The notes beneath the pieces were generated by a model that saw only the letters and a program-made list of their open reading frames with translations, had not been told where the DNA came from and did not search any database. The translations under genes were made by a program, and so were the position numbers. Shown one piece after another: positions 1-8,203 of a stretch of 64,000 nt of DNA. Source of the DNA: Burkholderia sp. 8Y (lineage in GTDB: Bacteria; Pseudomonadota; Gammaproteobacteria; Burkholderiales; Burkholderiaceae); NCBI RefSeq assembly GCF_902506145.1, contig NZ_LR733519.1, forward strand, positions 1,542,158 through 1,606,157. The letters run 5' to 3'. The stretch's first letter is position 1. The number at the start of each line of letters is the position of its first letter.

Positions 1-69
1 CAGAGCACGCCCGACGCGTTCTTTGCGTTGTTCGACCGCCTCAAGCGCGAGCGCATCATTCCGCAGTAG
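1..69 (+). CDS. C-terminal tail of an unidentified protein (cut by window edge)
   Basis: Frame 1 is open from the first base and ends at a TAG at 67-69. It encodes 22 residues ending in RLKRERIIPQ. The codons are GC-rich at third positions like the rest of the window, so this is probably the true end of a gene that lies mostly to the left. Too little remains to name the family. Confidence 0.55.
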   Translation, partial: QSTPDAFFALFDRLKRERIIPQ

Positions 70-116
70 GACGAAGCAAGTGCGTATCGACCTTTGAACC
101 GCCGCCTTCGCAGTCG

Positions 117-398
117 ATGACATCGCGCATCGTGGGCGTTATTTTCGAAGCCGCCGGTTACTCGCAAATCGCGAATGGCGCGGGCATCTTGTTCATGCGC
201 GTGGGGCAATCAGAAGGCGCGCTGAAAGATGCGTTCGCGCATCCAGGCCGTGCGCTCGTCGGCGTAGTGACGGTCAAGCAGGTTCCGCCGTCGATGCGTT
301 ATGCGCAAGTGAACTGCTTCAGCCTCGACATGCTGCGCGCGGTTTCGAACCAGCGCGCACCAACTTGCGTTGATATGAGAGGCGCGGCGGACATGTAA
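117..398 (+). CDS. Small hypothetical protein, 93 aa
   Basis: An ATG-started frame of 93 codons with mostly GC-ending codons and a protein-like composition. It has no recognisable domain, signal peptide or membrane segment, and no clear Shine-Dalgarno sequence stands before the ATG. It converges on the tyrosinase gene, and its last four sense codons form one arm of a 12-bp inverted repeat. It could be a genuine short gene, a remnant or a chance frame. I favour a remnant or short gene at low confidence. Confidence 0.35.
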   Translation: MTSRIVGVIFEAAGYSQIANGAGILFMRVGQSEGALKDAFAHPGRALVGVVTVKQVPPSMRYAQVNCFSLDMLRAVSNQRAPTCVDMRGAADM

Positions 399-427
399 GT
401 GCCGGTGAAGCCGCCCATGTCCGCCGC
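384..427. repeat. 12-bp perfect inverted repeat between convergent genes
   Basis: The arms GCGGCGGACATG (384-395) and CATGTCCGCCGC (416-427) are perfectly complementary around a 20-base loop. The element lies just past the tyrosinase stop and at the stop codon of the small upstream frame. It could act as a transcript 3' end for both directions. No T-run follows on either strand, so a classical intrinsic terminator is not proven. Confidence 0.55.
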
Positions 428-443
428 ATTGCGCTGCTTCAAG

Positions 444-1895
444 TCAAGGCGCGTCCGTGCCCAGTTCGACGCGCGTCTCGTTGATCGACACCGCCGTGCC
501 TCTCGGCGCGTTCCTCGCACTGACGCGCACGAATGAGACCACGATATTGTTCGTGTTGGAGATGCCCAGTTGCGCCAGCAGATCCGTCACGTCGAATTCC
601 ATCATGTTCATGCCGTGATGAGCGGCGGTCGAGATCTCGAATGCGCCCACCGTACCAATGAAGTGCTGCGACTTCACGGCATCGATATCGCCGCTGGCAG
701 GAAGGTTCACGTAGACGTTATAGAAGAAGCCGCCTGCCTTGGCTGCCGGAGGCATCGCGATGCCATCGAGCACGATCTTCACGTATTGATACGAGCTTTT
801 TGCCTGCGGCGTGGCTTGCAACGAATTCGCCGACTGGTTTGCGCCGACGGCCGGCGAAGTCGTCAGCACGTCCTTCAATGCGTTGGCATTCGCGGCCTGA
901 AGCGCGATGCTCGCGCTCACGGAAGCCTCGCCCAGCGCGACGCCCTTCGCGCCGCCCAAGGAACGGCGCGTCGACGATACCGTGCGGCCGGGGCTCGCCG
1001 TGAATGCGCCGGCCTTCGGCCGCCCCTGGATAGTGGCAATCTGAGCTTGCACGCGAATGATTCTCCCATGTTGCGCCTCGGGCGGCAGCAGCAGCGGCGT
1101 CGAGTCGTTGGCGTAGTCATAGCTTAGCCCCGTCGTCGTGCGCGTTCTCGACTTCGACATCGTCAAGCCACTTGCGTAGGTGAAGCTGCCGTTCCAATAC
1201 GTGCTGGTCGTCGCTGGCACCTTGCTCGTCGCCCGCCGCGACCACGCATTCCACAGTCGGTCGATATTGCAGTGATGCAGATAGAAGATCGGATCGTTCG
1301 GCGCCGAGGCAATGTCGGCCATGTAACCGCCGATGATGTCGTGAACCGGATTGTGCGGCGCGTTCTCCAGTTTCGGCTCGAATGCGTTGTTGGTGTTGCG
1401 CTGGAAGTTGTACACATTCGACGCGAACGGACTGAGATCGAGCGCCTGATAGACGTTCGTGTTCACGCGCGGGACGTAAAGCGGATTGCCCTTCGCGGTA
1501 TCCGTGAATTCGGACGGAATCACCGGGTACGTGTAGTAATCCCAGTACGGGATGACGAACGTTGCATCGCCCGACAGTGTCCGCATCTGTTGTTCGAGGT
1601 AGTACAGATAGCCGCGATGCCACGTCAGAAAGTAGGCCACGCTGTGCGGGCAGTGATTCGTGTGGACATTGACCCAATACTGCCACGATGTCGGCTTGCT
1701 GCTATCGGTGGCCGCTTTCATCGTGCGCACCGCGTTCAAATAGGCCGCATAGTGGGGCGTTGTTTTGAACGTTTGCCATTCGACTCTGATGGCTGGAGCC
1801 GTCGCCGCGGCACTCCATCGCGGAAGCGATGCAGCCGCGAGTGCCGACGCCGTTCCTTGAATGAACGCACGCCGCTTGTTCGAAGTGAAATCCAT
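444..1895 (-). CDS. Tat-exported tyrosinase (type-3 copper enzyme)
   Basis: This 483-residue protein carries the two copper sites of tyrosinases. Site A includes the PHS and WHRGYL histidines, nine residues apart, around residues 80-95. Site B includes HNPVHD near residue 182 and DPIFYLHHCNIDRLW near residue 208. Such enzymes oxidise monophenols to o-quinones and can produce melanin. The N-terminus reads MDFTSNKRRAFIQGT followed by a hydrophobic stretch, a twin-arginine signal that suggests export of the folded enzyme. I start at 1895 because a strong AGGGGGG ribosome site sits five bases upstream. An ATG at 1976 in the same frame would bury the signal. The region after site B, about 270 residues, is long and probably forms a lid domain. 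No caddie protein is visible nearby. Confidence 0.93.
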   Translation of the reverse strand: MDFTSNKRRAFIQGTASALAAASLPRWSAAATAPAIRVEWQTFKTTPHYAAYLNAVRTMKAATDSSKPTSWQYWVNVHTNHCPHSVAYFLTWHRGYLYYLEQQMRTLSGDATFVIPYWDYYTYPVIPSEFTDTAKGNPLYVPRVNTNVYQALDLSPFASNVYNFQRNTNNAFEPKLENAPHNPVHDIIGGYMADIASAPNDPIFYLHHCNIDRLWNAWSRRATSKVPATTSTYWNGSFTYASGLTMSKSRTRTTTGLSYDYANDSTPLLLPPEAQHGRIIRVQAQIATIQGRPKAGAFTASPGRTVSSTRRSLGGAKGVALGEASVSASIALQAANANALKDVLTTSPAVGANQSANSLQATPQAKSSYQYVKIVLDGIAMPPAAKAGGFFYNVYVNLPASGDIDAVKSQHFIGTVGAFEISTAAHHGMNMMEFDVTDLLAQLGISNTNNIVVSFVRVSARNAPRGTAVSINETRVELGTDAP

Positions 1896-2413
1896 ACACC
1901 CCCCTGAGGAACGCTTAAAGATGATATGTACGAAGTCGTCGGCCTGCGCGCGTCGCAGCGAAATGGCGGCGAGCATCCTCGACCGACGAGTCGATTAGAG
2001 TATGGACTACTACAGGCTAACGTTCCAAACGCGTTATTTGCAATCCGAACTATCGAATTGTGCGGTAACCCATAGAACGATGTGCACATGCGTGCCTCGC
2101 TCGATACGGAGCAAGGACCGGCCGCTTTTTAGTCCGGGCGTTCGATTTTTTCGGCCAACGCGCGGCGCAATGCGGCGCTGTCAATACGGGGATTCCATAC
2201 CGCGACGACACGTTCGCCTTTGCGTGCAGCATTCCCGACGAGCCGCCTCATTTCCGCCATGCGACCGCGCCCCGGAGGGGCCTAAGTTCGTACGCGCACC
2301 CGTCGCTTGGGACGCCGGTTTTATTCGTTATGCGAATGATTGTTTCATGCACGCGTTTCAGCATTCGCCGCGACAGATGGTGACTTTTTTTAACGCATCA
2401 TGGGTGCCGCGAT
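1896..2413. other. Intergenic region with no recognisable gene
   Basis: About 520 bases separate the tyrosinase start from the GGDEF remnant. A 165-codon plus-strand frame (2002-2499) crosses it, but its product has no recognisable motif and an atypical composition, so I do not call it a gene. The left part should hold the tyrosinase promoter. The right part may contain eroded N-terminal sequence of the GGDEF gene. Confidence 0.5.
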
Positions 2414-2938
2414 GTGGGGTCGAACGACGCGCCGGCGCGGTCACGTGCGCGACGGTTAAGTGCAAAGAGACCTTGCTTCCCAACGCTGGATCATGCTAGC
2501 GGGCGCGGACATCGCCGCTCTCAAGAACCACGAAAGGGCGTGCTTTCGCGTGAGCGCGATCACCCACTGCGATTGGGTGGACTGAATGAACTGACCGGGG
2601 CGTCCAGCCGTCGCTCGGCGTTCGCCCCGCTCGATGCGGCACATCGTGTCTGCGTCGCGTTAATCGACCTCGACCATTTTAAATCCATCAACGATACGCT
2701 CGGGCACGAAGCCAGCGATGGCGCTTTAGAACATGCTGGATCGTCTGCTGCACACCCTTGCGCGTGTGACGTCGAGACTGCTCGCGCATGTGCAAATCAC
2801 GCTGACGTTTTCGCTGGATCAGCGCAGGCGCACGCCGGCGTATCCAGAGACGAACTAATACCGCGTGCCGATCGCGCGCTTGACGCAGCCAAATGGCTTA
2901 TCCGCAGCCGCGTCAATATCGACCGAACGCGCGGCTAA
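2414..2938 (+). pseudogene. Decayed diguanylate cyclase (GGDEF) gene
   Basis: The translated frame contains clear pieces of a GGDEF domain: NELTGASSRRSAF (a domain entry like DxLTGLxNRR), then LIDLDHFKSINDTLGHEASDGAL (metal and nucleotide binding start), then a C-terminal stretch RDELIPRADRALDAAK. The catalytic GGDEF signature between them is absent. The block from the entry motif to the end is about 115 residues, against roughly 165 in an intact domain. A neighbouring frame near 2795-2835 reads more like the missing beta strand (ITLTFSLD), which suggests an indel as well as a deletion. The gene therefore cannot make c-di-GMP. It ends 17 bases from the convergent PilZ gene, so an ancestral cyclase/receptor pair is plausible. 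Confidence 0.8.
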
Positions 2939-2954
2939 CGTCTCGCTGCAAGAC

Positions 2955-3860
2955 CTATTCTGCCGCGCTGCCTGTCGCGGTCTCGAACATGTGGATTCTC
3001 AACAGCGCAGTCGTATCGACGGACCGGTTGCTGAATTCCGCGCCCACGAGCACCGCGCCCGCCGTCTGCCGAAGATTGCGCACGATGCAGTTGAACACGA
3101 CCGCATGCACCTTGCCGTCGGCGCGCAAACGCAGCGCGAGCTTGAAGTGTTCGCCGACATTGACGAGCGGGTCTACAAGACGCAACGCAACGCCGCCCAG
3201 GCTGACATTGACCACGGCAACGTCGAAGCCCGCCGCCACGCAATCGTTCCTGATGAGACGCCCCGCCAGTTCGGTCGACACCCGAACGTGATTGCGCACG
3301 ATATGCGTCTGCACGGTCTGCGGATACGCGAAATACACCACCTTGACCGGCGATTCGCTCCGCCCGATCACCGTGCTGGAGAAGCGGTAAATCTTGCGCC
3401 CGAGTAGCCCTTTGCATTCGACAGCAACGCCCGCGTCCAGTAAGTCATGCGCGTTCGCTGCGGTCACGACGAACGCGCTGCCCGCAACGGACCCAACGAA
3501 CTCGGCCTGCACGGGCGGATGTTCGCGGCCGACGAGCGTCAGTTGCATGCTCTCCATCGTCTTCGGCAAGGTTCCGGTGATGGCGGTCAAACGATCGACC
3601 TTCGCCCGTGGCGCGGGCGCGTCGTGCTTCGCGGTCGATATCAACAGATCGCCCTGCTTTACAAGTCCAGCGTGCGGGCGCTCGCCGGCGGGCGCATCTT
3701 CATCGCGGAATCCGCCTGCTGCGAGAATCCGGTCGCGCTGGCCTTCGGAGCGCACGCAGTAACCTCTCGTCAAAAGAAGCTTGCCGCTCGCCGAATAAAC
3801 GGCGAACGGCAGCGGTGTGCCGATCTGCAGTTCTTGTGCGCTGACTCTGACCAGTACCAT
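2955..3860 (-). CDS. PilZ-domain c-di-GMP receptor, YcgR-like
   Basis: The 301-residue product has a YcgR-like N-terminal part and a C-terminal PilZ domain. The c-di-GMP contact motifs are intact: RNHVR near residue 188 matches RxxxR, and NVSLGG near residue 218 matches (D/N)xSxxG. YcgR-type proteins bind c-di-GMP and slow the flagellar motor or otherwise couple the messenger to motility. There is no signal peptide or membrane segment, so it is cytoplasmic. It diverges from a chemotaxis receptor gene across about 275 bases, which fits a motility role. The adjacent cyclase gene is dead, so its messenger must come from elsewhere. The ribosome site before the ATG is weak. Confidence 0.85.
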   Translation of the reverse strand: MVLVRVSAQELQIGTPLPFAVYSASGKLLLTRGYCVRSEGQRDRILAAGGFRDEDAPAGERPHAGLVKQGDLLISTAKHDAPAPRAKVDRLTAITGTLPKTMESMQLTLVGREHPPVQAEFVGSVAGSAFVVTAANAHDLLDAGVAVECKGLLGRKIYRFSSTVIGRSESPVKVVYFAYPQTVQTHIVRNHVRVSTELAGRLIRNDCVAAGFDVAVVNVSLGGVALRLVDPLVNVGEHFKLALRLRADGKVHAVVFNCIVRNLRQTAGAVLVGAEFSNRSVDTTALLRIHMFETATGSAAE

Positions 3861-4136
3861 GTTCGTGTCTTGCCTTTGTGCGTCGACCTCCGTCGCTTTG
3901 CGTCGGAGATCGCCAATGTCGTTCGCGATACGTTAGCGCGCAGGGCACGGAATTTAAGTGCGTTGTCACTCATTCGTCTGACGATAGCGGGGTCAAATGC
4001 CGCTGGCGATGCCTCCGCGTTCTCGCGCTCGCAAGCAATCGTTCAACTTTTGCGCAAACGGGCCGATATCTCGCCTGTTGGCCGAACGCAAGGCTGACGA
4101 AAACGAGAACTGACGCTGAACGCAAGGGCGAGACAA

Positions 4137-5834
4137 ATGCAGAGAATGAGCTTCAAGGCAACGCTGTGGAGCACCGTGGGATTCGTGTGGCTGAGTCTGA
4201 TCGTGCTGTCGCTACTGAGCGCGACCATGACGCGCACGTTGATGATGCAGGACCGCCAGCAGGCGCTGGCCGAGCAAGTGCAGTCCGCGGTGAGCGTGGT
4301 GAACTTTTACGTGCAACAGGCGCAAAGCGGCGCAATGACCGCCGAGGAAGCCAGGCGCGCGGCCATCGCGCGTCTGCGGCCGGTGCGCTATGGACAGAGC
4401 GGCTATCTGCTCGTCGTCGATTCGACCATGCTGCAACTGCTCAACCCTGTGCGTCCCGAAACGGAAAACAAGATCAACGATCTCGTCGACAAGACCGGCA
4501 AGCATTTCACCGCTGAGATCGTCAAGCACGGACTCGACGGCACGCACCTGACCGACTACCTGTATCCGAAGCCCGGGCAAAGCGAGGCGCTGCCGAAAGT
4601 TGCCTACGGCGAGTACGTTCGCGCGTGGGACTGGCATGTCTACACGGGCGCTTACGTGGACGACATCAATCATGAATTCGGCCGGCGGCTTCTCGCGATG
4701 CTTGCGATCGTCGGCGTGGTGGGACTCGCGCTGACCGTGGCGATGGGCTGGATCATCCGCAACGTGCTGCGCAAGCTCGGCGGCGATCCCAAAGACGTGG
4801 CAGACGCGTGCAAACGCATTGCAGCGGGCAATCTCACGGAGGCCGTGCCCGTCGCGGCGGGCGACGATGCAAGCCTGATGGCGTCGGTCCGCACCATGCA
4901 GGACCGGCTGCTGCAAACGATGGGCGCCGTCACCTCGTCTGCCCACGCGATCGCGGGCGCGACGAAGGAGATTGCCGCCGGCAACAGCGATCTTTCGTCG
5001 CGCACGGAAGAACAGGCTGCATCGCTCGAAGAGACTGCGGCGAGCATGGAAGAACTCACGTCGACGGTGAAGCAGAATGCCGATAACGCGCGTCAGGCAA
5101 GCGGTCTCGCCGAGAACGCCAGCGCCGTCGCCAACGAAGGAACCGCCATTGTCGGGCAGGTCGTCGACACGATGGCCGGCATCGAGGAAAGCTCGCAGAA
5201 GATCGCGGAGATCATCGGGATCATCGAAGGCATCGCCTTCCAGACCAACATCCTCGCGCTCAACGCCGCTGTGGAAGCGGCTCGTGCGGGCGAACAGGGC
5301 CGCGGCTTCGCAGTCGTCGCGGGCGAAGTGCGCAGCCTCGCGCAACGTTCGTCGAGCGCGGCACGCGAAATCAAGGCACTGATCGAGACCTCCGGCAGCC
5401 GCGTCGGCGCGGGCACGGAATTGGTCGCGAAAGCGGGCGAAACCATGCGCAGCGTGCAGTCCGCGATTCAGCGCGTGACCGACATCATGGGCGAGATCGC
5501 GTCGGCATCGCACGAGCAGAGCGGGGGCATCGAACAGGTCAATCAGGCGATCTCGCAGATGGACGAAGTCACGCAGCAGAACGCCGCGCTGGTCGAACAG
5601 GCGGCGGCAGCGGCGGCCTCGCTGGAGGATCAGGCAGAGGCGCTTCGCAAAGCAGTGAGCGTGTTCCGCACGAGCCCCGGCGCAGCGGTCGCGGAGACGG
5701 CTACGTCCATGCAACGCCCTGTCGCGCCGCCAGCGCAACAGCACAAGCCTGCATCGACCGCTAAGCGCGCCGAGCCTGTCATGCACAAAACTGCGGCCAC
5801 CGTGACCAATGGCGGCGACTGGGAGACGTTCTAA
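4137..5834 (+). CDS. Methyl-accepting chemotaxis protein with single Cache sensor
   Basis: This 565-residue receptor has a first membrane helix at about residues 10-31, a periplasmic single-Cache (sCache_2-type) ligand domain to about 187, a second helix at 188-208, a HAMP linker, and a long cytoplasmic signalling domain whose hairpin tip includes EGIAFQTNILALNAAVEAARAGEQGRGFAVVAGEVR. It ends in GGDWETF, a close match to the NWETF pentapeptide that docks the CheR methyltransferase and CheB in high-abundance receptors. It would report small periplasmic ligands, often carboxylates for this Cache type, to CheA/CheW. The chosen ATG follows AAGGGCGAG. An ATG nine bases further in is a possible alternative. 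A strong terminator follows. Confidence 0.95.
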   Translation: MQRMSFKATLWSTVGFVWLSLIVLSLLSATMTRTLMMQDRQQALAEQVQSAVSVVNFYVQQAQSGAMTAEEARRAAIARLRPVRYGQSGYLLVVDSTMLQLLNPVRPETENKINDLVDKTGKHFTAEIVKHGLDGTHLTDYLYPKPGQSEALPKVAYGEYVRAWDWHVYTGAYVDDINHEFGRRLLAMLAIVGVVGLALTVAMGWIIRNVLRKLGGDPKDVADACKRIAAGNLTEAVPVAAGDDASLMASVRTMQDRLLQTMGAVTSSAHAIAGATKEIAAGNSDLSSRTEEQAASLEETAASMEELTSTVKQNADNARQASGLAENASAVANEGTAIVGQVVDTMAGIEESSQKIAEIIGIIEGIAFQTNILALNAAVEAARAGEQGRGFAVVAGEVRSLAQRSSSAAREIKALIETSGSRVGAGTELVAKAGETMRSVQSAIQRVTDIMGEIASASHEQSGGIEQVNQAISQMDEVTQQNAALVEQAAAAAASLEDQAEALRKAVSVFRTSPGAAVAETATSMQRPVAPPAQQHKPASTAKRAEPVMHKTAATVTNGGDWETF

Positions 5835-5935
5835 GCGCGAATGAACTATTATTCGTCTTCCTATCTATTTACGCCGCTGACTTAAGGCGACATCGGCCAA
5901 CGCGCCGTCACACGTAAGTTTCGTTGAAACGAACT

Positions 5936-5969
5936 CGGGCATCCCAGACGATGGGATGCCCGCAATTTT
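5936..5969 (+). terminator. Intrinsic terminator after the chemotaxis receptor
   Basis: The 10-bp perfect stem CGGGCATCCC / GGGATGCCCG (5936-5945 and 5953-5962) encloses a 7-base loop and is followed by CAATTTT. It lies about 100 bases past the receptor stop and is oriented to end its transcript. Confidence 0.85.
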
Positions 5970-6064
5970 CTCTGGAGCCAGTTCAACGTTGCGCATAGGC
6001 TGCATGACGTGGCTTGCCGCTTGCTAGGAATGTCATGTGTTCCATCGACCAATCGGAGGATACG

Positions 6065-6292
6065 ATGACTACGCATGCCGGACGATCGCAAGAAGACCGC
6101 ATGGAGGCCGAAAAGGGCAAGAAACTGCCGGCGCAGGAGCAGGCCGGAGGAAACATGGCCGTCGAAGGAACAGAAGCCGGTAAGGATTCGAGCAGCGGCG
6201 AGCTCTCGGAAGCCGGAAAGGACGTGTGGCGTCAGGGCAGCACAATCGATGAGGAAGGCCCCTTGCCGCCGGACGATAAATCTGGCGCTTAA
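6065..6292 (+). CDS. Small, highly charged hypothetical protein, 75 aa
   Basis: The ATG at 6065 is preceded by CGGAGGATACG, a strong ribosome site, which selects it over an in-frame ATG at 6014. The product is very hydrophilic, rich in Glu, Lys, Gly and Ser, with no membrane segment or cysteine, and is probably unstructured. It resembles the small stress-related hydrophilic proteins common in soil Burkholderiaceae, but I cannot name a family. It lies 48 bases before the RibD-like gene in the same direction and may share its transcript. Confidence 0.7.
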   Translation: MTTHAGRSQEDRMEAEKGKKLPAQEQAGGNMAVEGTEAGKDSSSGELSEAGKDVWRQGSTIDEEGPLPPDDKSGA

Positions 6293-6340
6293 TATTTCAG
6301 CGCCGGATGGAATGCGGCGCGAGACCACAAGGGGATACCG

Positions 6341-7021
6341 ATGCACATCGTCTGCCACATGATGTCTTCACTGGATGGCCGAAGTCTCACGGACGGCTGG
6401 CACCTCGACTTCGCCGCTCCTTGTTATGAGGAAACAGCCGCCAGCTTCAAGGCCGACGCGTGGGTGTGCGGCCGCGTCACCATGCAGGAAATTTCGCACG
6501 CGAAGGACCGGGACTATCCACGCGGTCTCGCGAAAAGCGCCTTGCCACGCACCGATCATTTCGCGAAGCGCGACGCGAGCCAATACGCCATATCCATCGA
6601 CCCCAAGGGACGCGTCGGCTGGAAAAGCGATACCGCCCTCGACTCGCATATCGTCGAAGTACTCGCCGAAAGCGTGGAAGATGACTATCTCGCGCACTTG
6701 CAGTCGATTGGCGCGTCTTATCTTTTCGGCGGCAGAGACGACATCGATCTTCAATGCGTCGTGCAGACGCTCGAACGCGAATTGAATATCGGCAAGCTCA
6801 TCGTCGAAGGAGGCGGCCACGTGTCGGGCGCTTTCGTGAACGCGCAACTGGCCGATGAAGTCAGCGTGTTACTGATTCCGCTCGTTGACGGACGAGAAGC
6901 GCACCCTTCGTCATTCGAAGTCTCGATGGATAAGTGGCAAAAGCCTGCTTATCTGAAGCTGGAATCGGTCGAGAAGCTCGATAACGACGTGGTTTGGGTC
7001 CGCTATAAGCGCAAGGCGTGA
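6341..7021 (+). CDS. Dihydrofolate reductase / RibD C-terminal family reductase
   Basis: The 226-residue protein matches the RibD C-terminal (dihydrofolate-reductase-like) family. It begins with a strand reading CHMMSSLDGR, has a GRVTMQE segment near residue 45 and the conserved LIVEGGGHVSGAFVNAQLADEV block near 150-175, where a Gly-rich turn binds NADPH. Family members reduce small heterocycles with NADPH. Only those fused to a deaminase act in riboflavin synthesis, and no deaminase domain or rib gene is present here. The substrate is therefore unknown. An AAGGGGA ribosome site precedes the ATG. Confidence 0.85.
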   Translation: MHIVCHMMSSLDGRSLTDGWHLDFAAPCYEETAASFKADAWVCGRVTMQEISHAKDRDYPRGLAKSALPRTDHFAKRDASQYAISIDPKGRVGWKSDTALDSHIVEVLAESVEDDYLAHLQSIGASYLFGGRDDIDLQCVVQTLERELNIGKLIVEGGGHVSGAFVNAQLADEVSVLLIPLVDGREAHPSSFEVSMDKWQKPAYLKLESVEKLDNDVVWVRYKRKA

Positions 7022-7046
7022 GCGCGCGGCTCGCTCGGTGGCTGCT

Positions 7047-7925
7047 CTAAGAGGCAGGCCGCAACGCGCGACGCGTCACTTCTTCCAGCGGGGCAGCGGC
7101 AAGCCAATGGCAATAGCCGCTGATCTTTCTGGTATCGATTTCTTCCAGCGCCATATGGTCGTATTCGCCGTTGCGGTAGCGATGCTTCGACCAGTACGTG
7201 TCCGTATGCCACGCATGGATGTGCAAGACGTCACTGCCTAGCTTGCGATCCGCGAAAGAAAAATGATCCAGCAATCCCAGCGAACAGGCTTGCGGGTAGG
7301 TCGAGCGCAGAGCGAGTTCACCCGCATACATGGTGAGGACCTGCTTGCACCATCCGGGCCACTCGCCTTGAAACTCGCGGAATTCTTCGTCGAGCAGCCG
7401 GTTGCAGGCGTCGGTTTGCGCAGTGAGATAGTTTCGCAGGTATTCGGAGGGCCCCAACAGCGACGCGCCGACATTGTGAAGACCCGTGTGCGGATAGCCC
7501 CAGCGGGCAGAGATGTCGGAAAGCCGTGCGCGTACCGAGGCGTCGTAGGCGTATGCGCCGAATCCTGTGCATAGCCCGGAGGGACGGAAGTGCCTCAACG
7601 CCGGCGTGACGAAGGTATCGCAATCTGTCTTGAGGATGTATTCGAACCGCGAGCAGGCCTCGTTGACCGCAGGCTCCGCGAGATTCGCAACCGAGTTGAT
7701 ATAGCCGTAACCGTTCCACTGCGCATCGCGTTCGGCATACGGGACGCTCGATATGATCTCGATGCGGGAGTCAGCGGGCAATCGTTCTTCGATTCCCGGA
7801 TGACAGACCGCAATGATGCCACCGGTCTCCAATACACCGGAATAGATGAGGCTTTTGTAAAGCCAGCCGAATTCTTCGAGCATCTGCTCGCTGTTGTCGA
7901 TATAGACAAGTATTCCAAGGTCCAT
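7047..7925 (-). CDS. Glycosyltransferase-like protein with DxD-type motif
   Basis: The 292-residue soluble protein begins MDLGILVYIDN and contains LKTDCDTFVTP near residue 100. That is a DxD-like metal and sugar-nucleotide motif on a GT-A-type fold, followed by GFGAYAYD and a Trp/His-rich C-terminal half. It resembles a poorly characterised family of DUF7164-type glycosyltransferase-like proteins, although I name this from the motif pattern only. No signal peptide or membrane helix is seen. The ATG at 7925 follows GAGGACGTC. An in-frame ATG at 8000 lacks a ribosome site and adds unlikely sequence. Its gene diverges from the metallopeptidase. Confidence 0.65.
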   Translation of the reverse strand: MDLGILVYIDNSEQMLEEFGWLYKSLIYSGVLETGGIIAVCHPGIEERLPADSRIEIISSVPYAERDAQWNGYGYINSVANLAEPAVNEACSRFEYILKTDCDTFVTPALRHFRPSGLCTGFGAYAYDASVRARLSDISARWGYPHTGLHNVGASLLGPSEYLRNYLTAQTDACNRLLDEEFREFQGEWPGWCKQVLTMYAGELALRSTYPQACSLGLLDHFSFADRKLGSDVLHIHAWHTDTYWSKHRYRNGEYDHMALEEIDTRKISGYCHWLAAAPLEEVTRRALRPAS

Positions 7926-8203
7926 GACGTCCTCTGTGTCGGGCTTGCAGCGCCCGACCAATGCGAGTGAATCAGGGAATTGGAAGAGCGACAGCAGCAC
8001 TCAATGCTATAGAAAAACCGCTCGGTGCTGCTGCTTTAGCGCATAAATGCACAAAAATACCGATAGTCAGAGCGCAAGCACGCCCTCTTGCTCGCTTTCC
8101 AGCTAACGACCTCAGCCCAAGACTTCCCGAGCGGCACGTTCTTTGCAACGTCCGCGCTGACCTCCCGCAACATTCGGTTCGATCCCTCCTTCCGGCGCAC
8201 ACA

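Noticed and set aside
2002..2499. 165-codon plus-strand frame before the GGDEF remnant
   Set aside because: The product has no motif and a skewed composition. It may include eroded sequence of the dead gene but cannot be called a gene.
2414..2938. Functional diguanylate cyclase
   Set aside because: The catalytic GGDEF signature and about 50 residues are missing, and part of the domain is in another frame.
4212..5786. 524-codon antisense frame in the chemotaxis receptor gene
   Set aside because: It is a mirror frame of a conserved MCP with Arg/Asp-rich low-quality sequence.
6341..7021. Riboflavin biosynthesis gene
   Set aside because: Only the reductase-type domain is present. The deaminase domain and other rib genes are absent.
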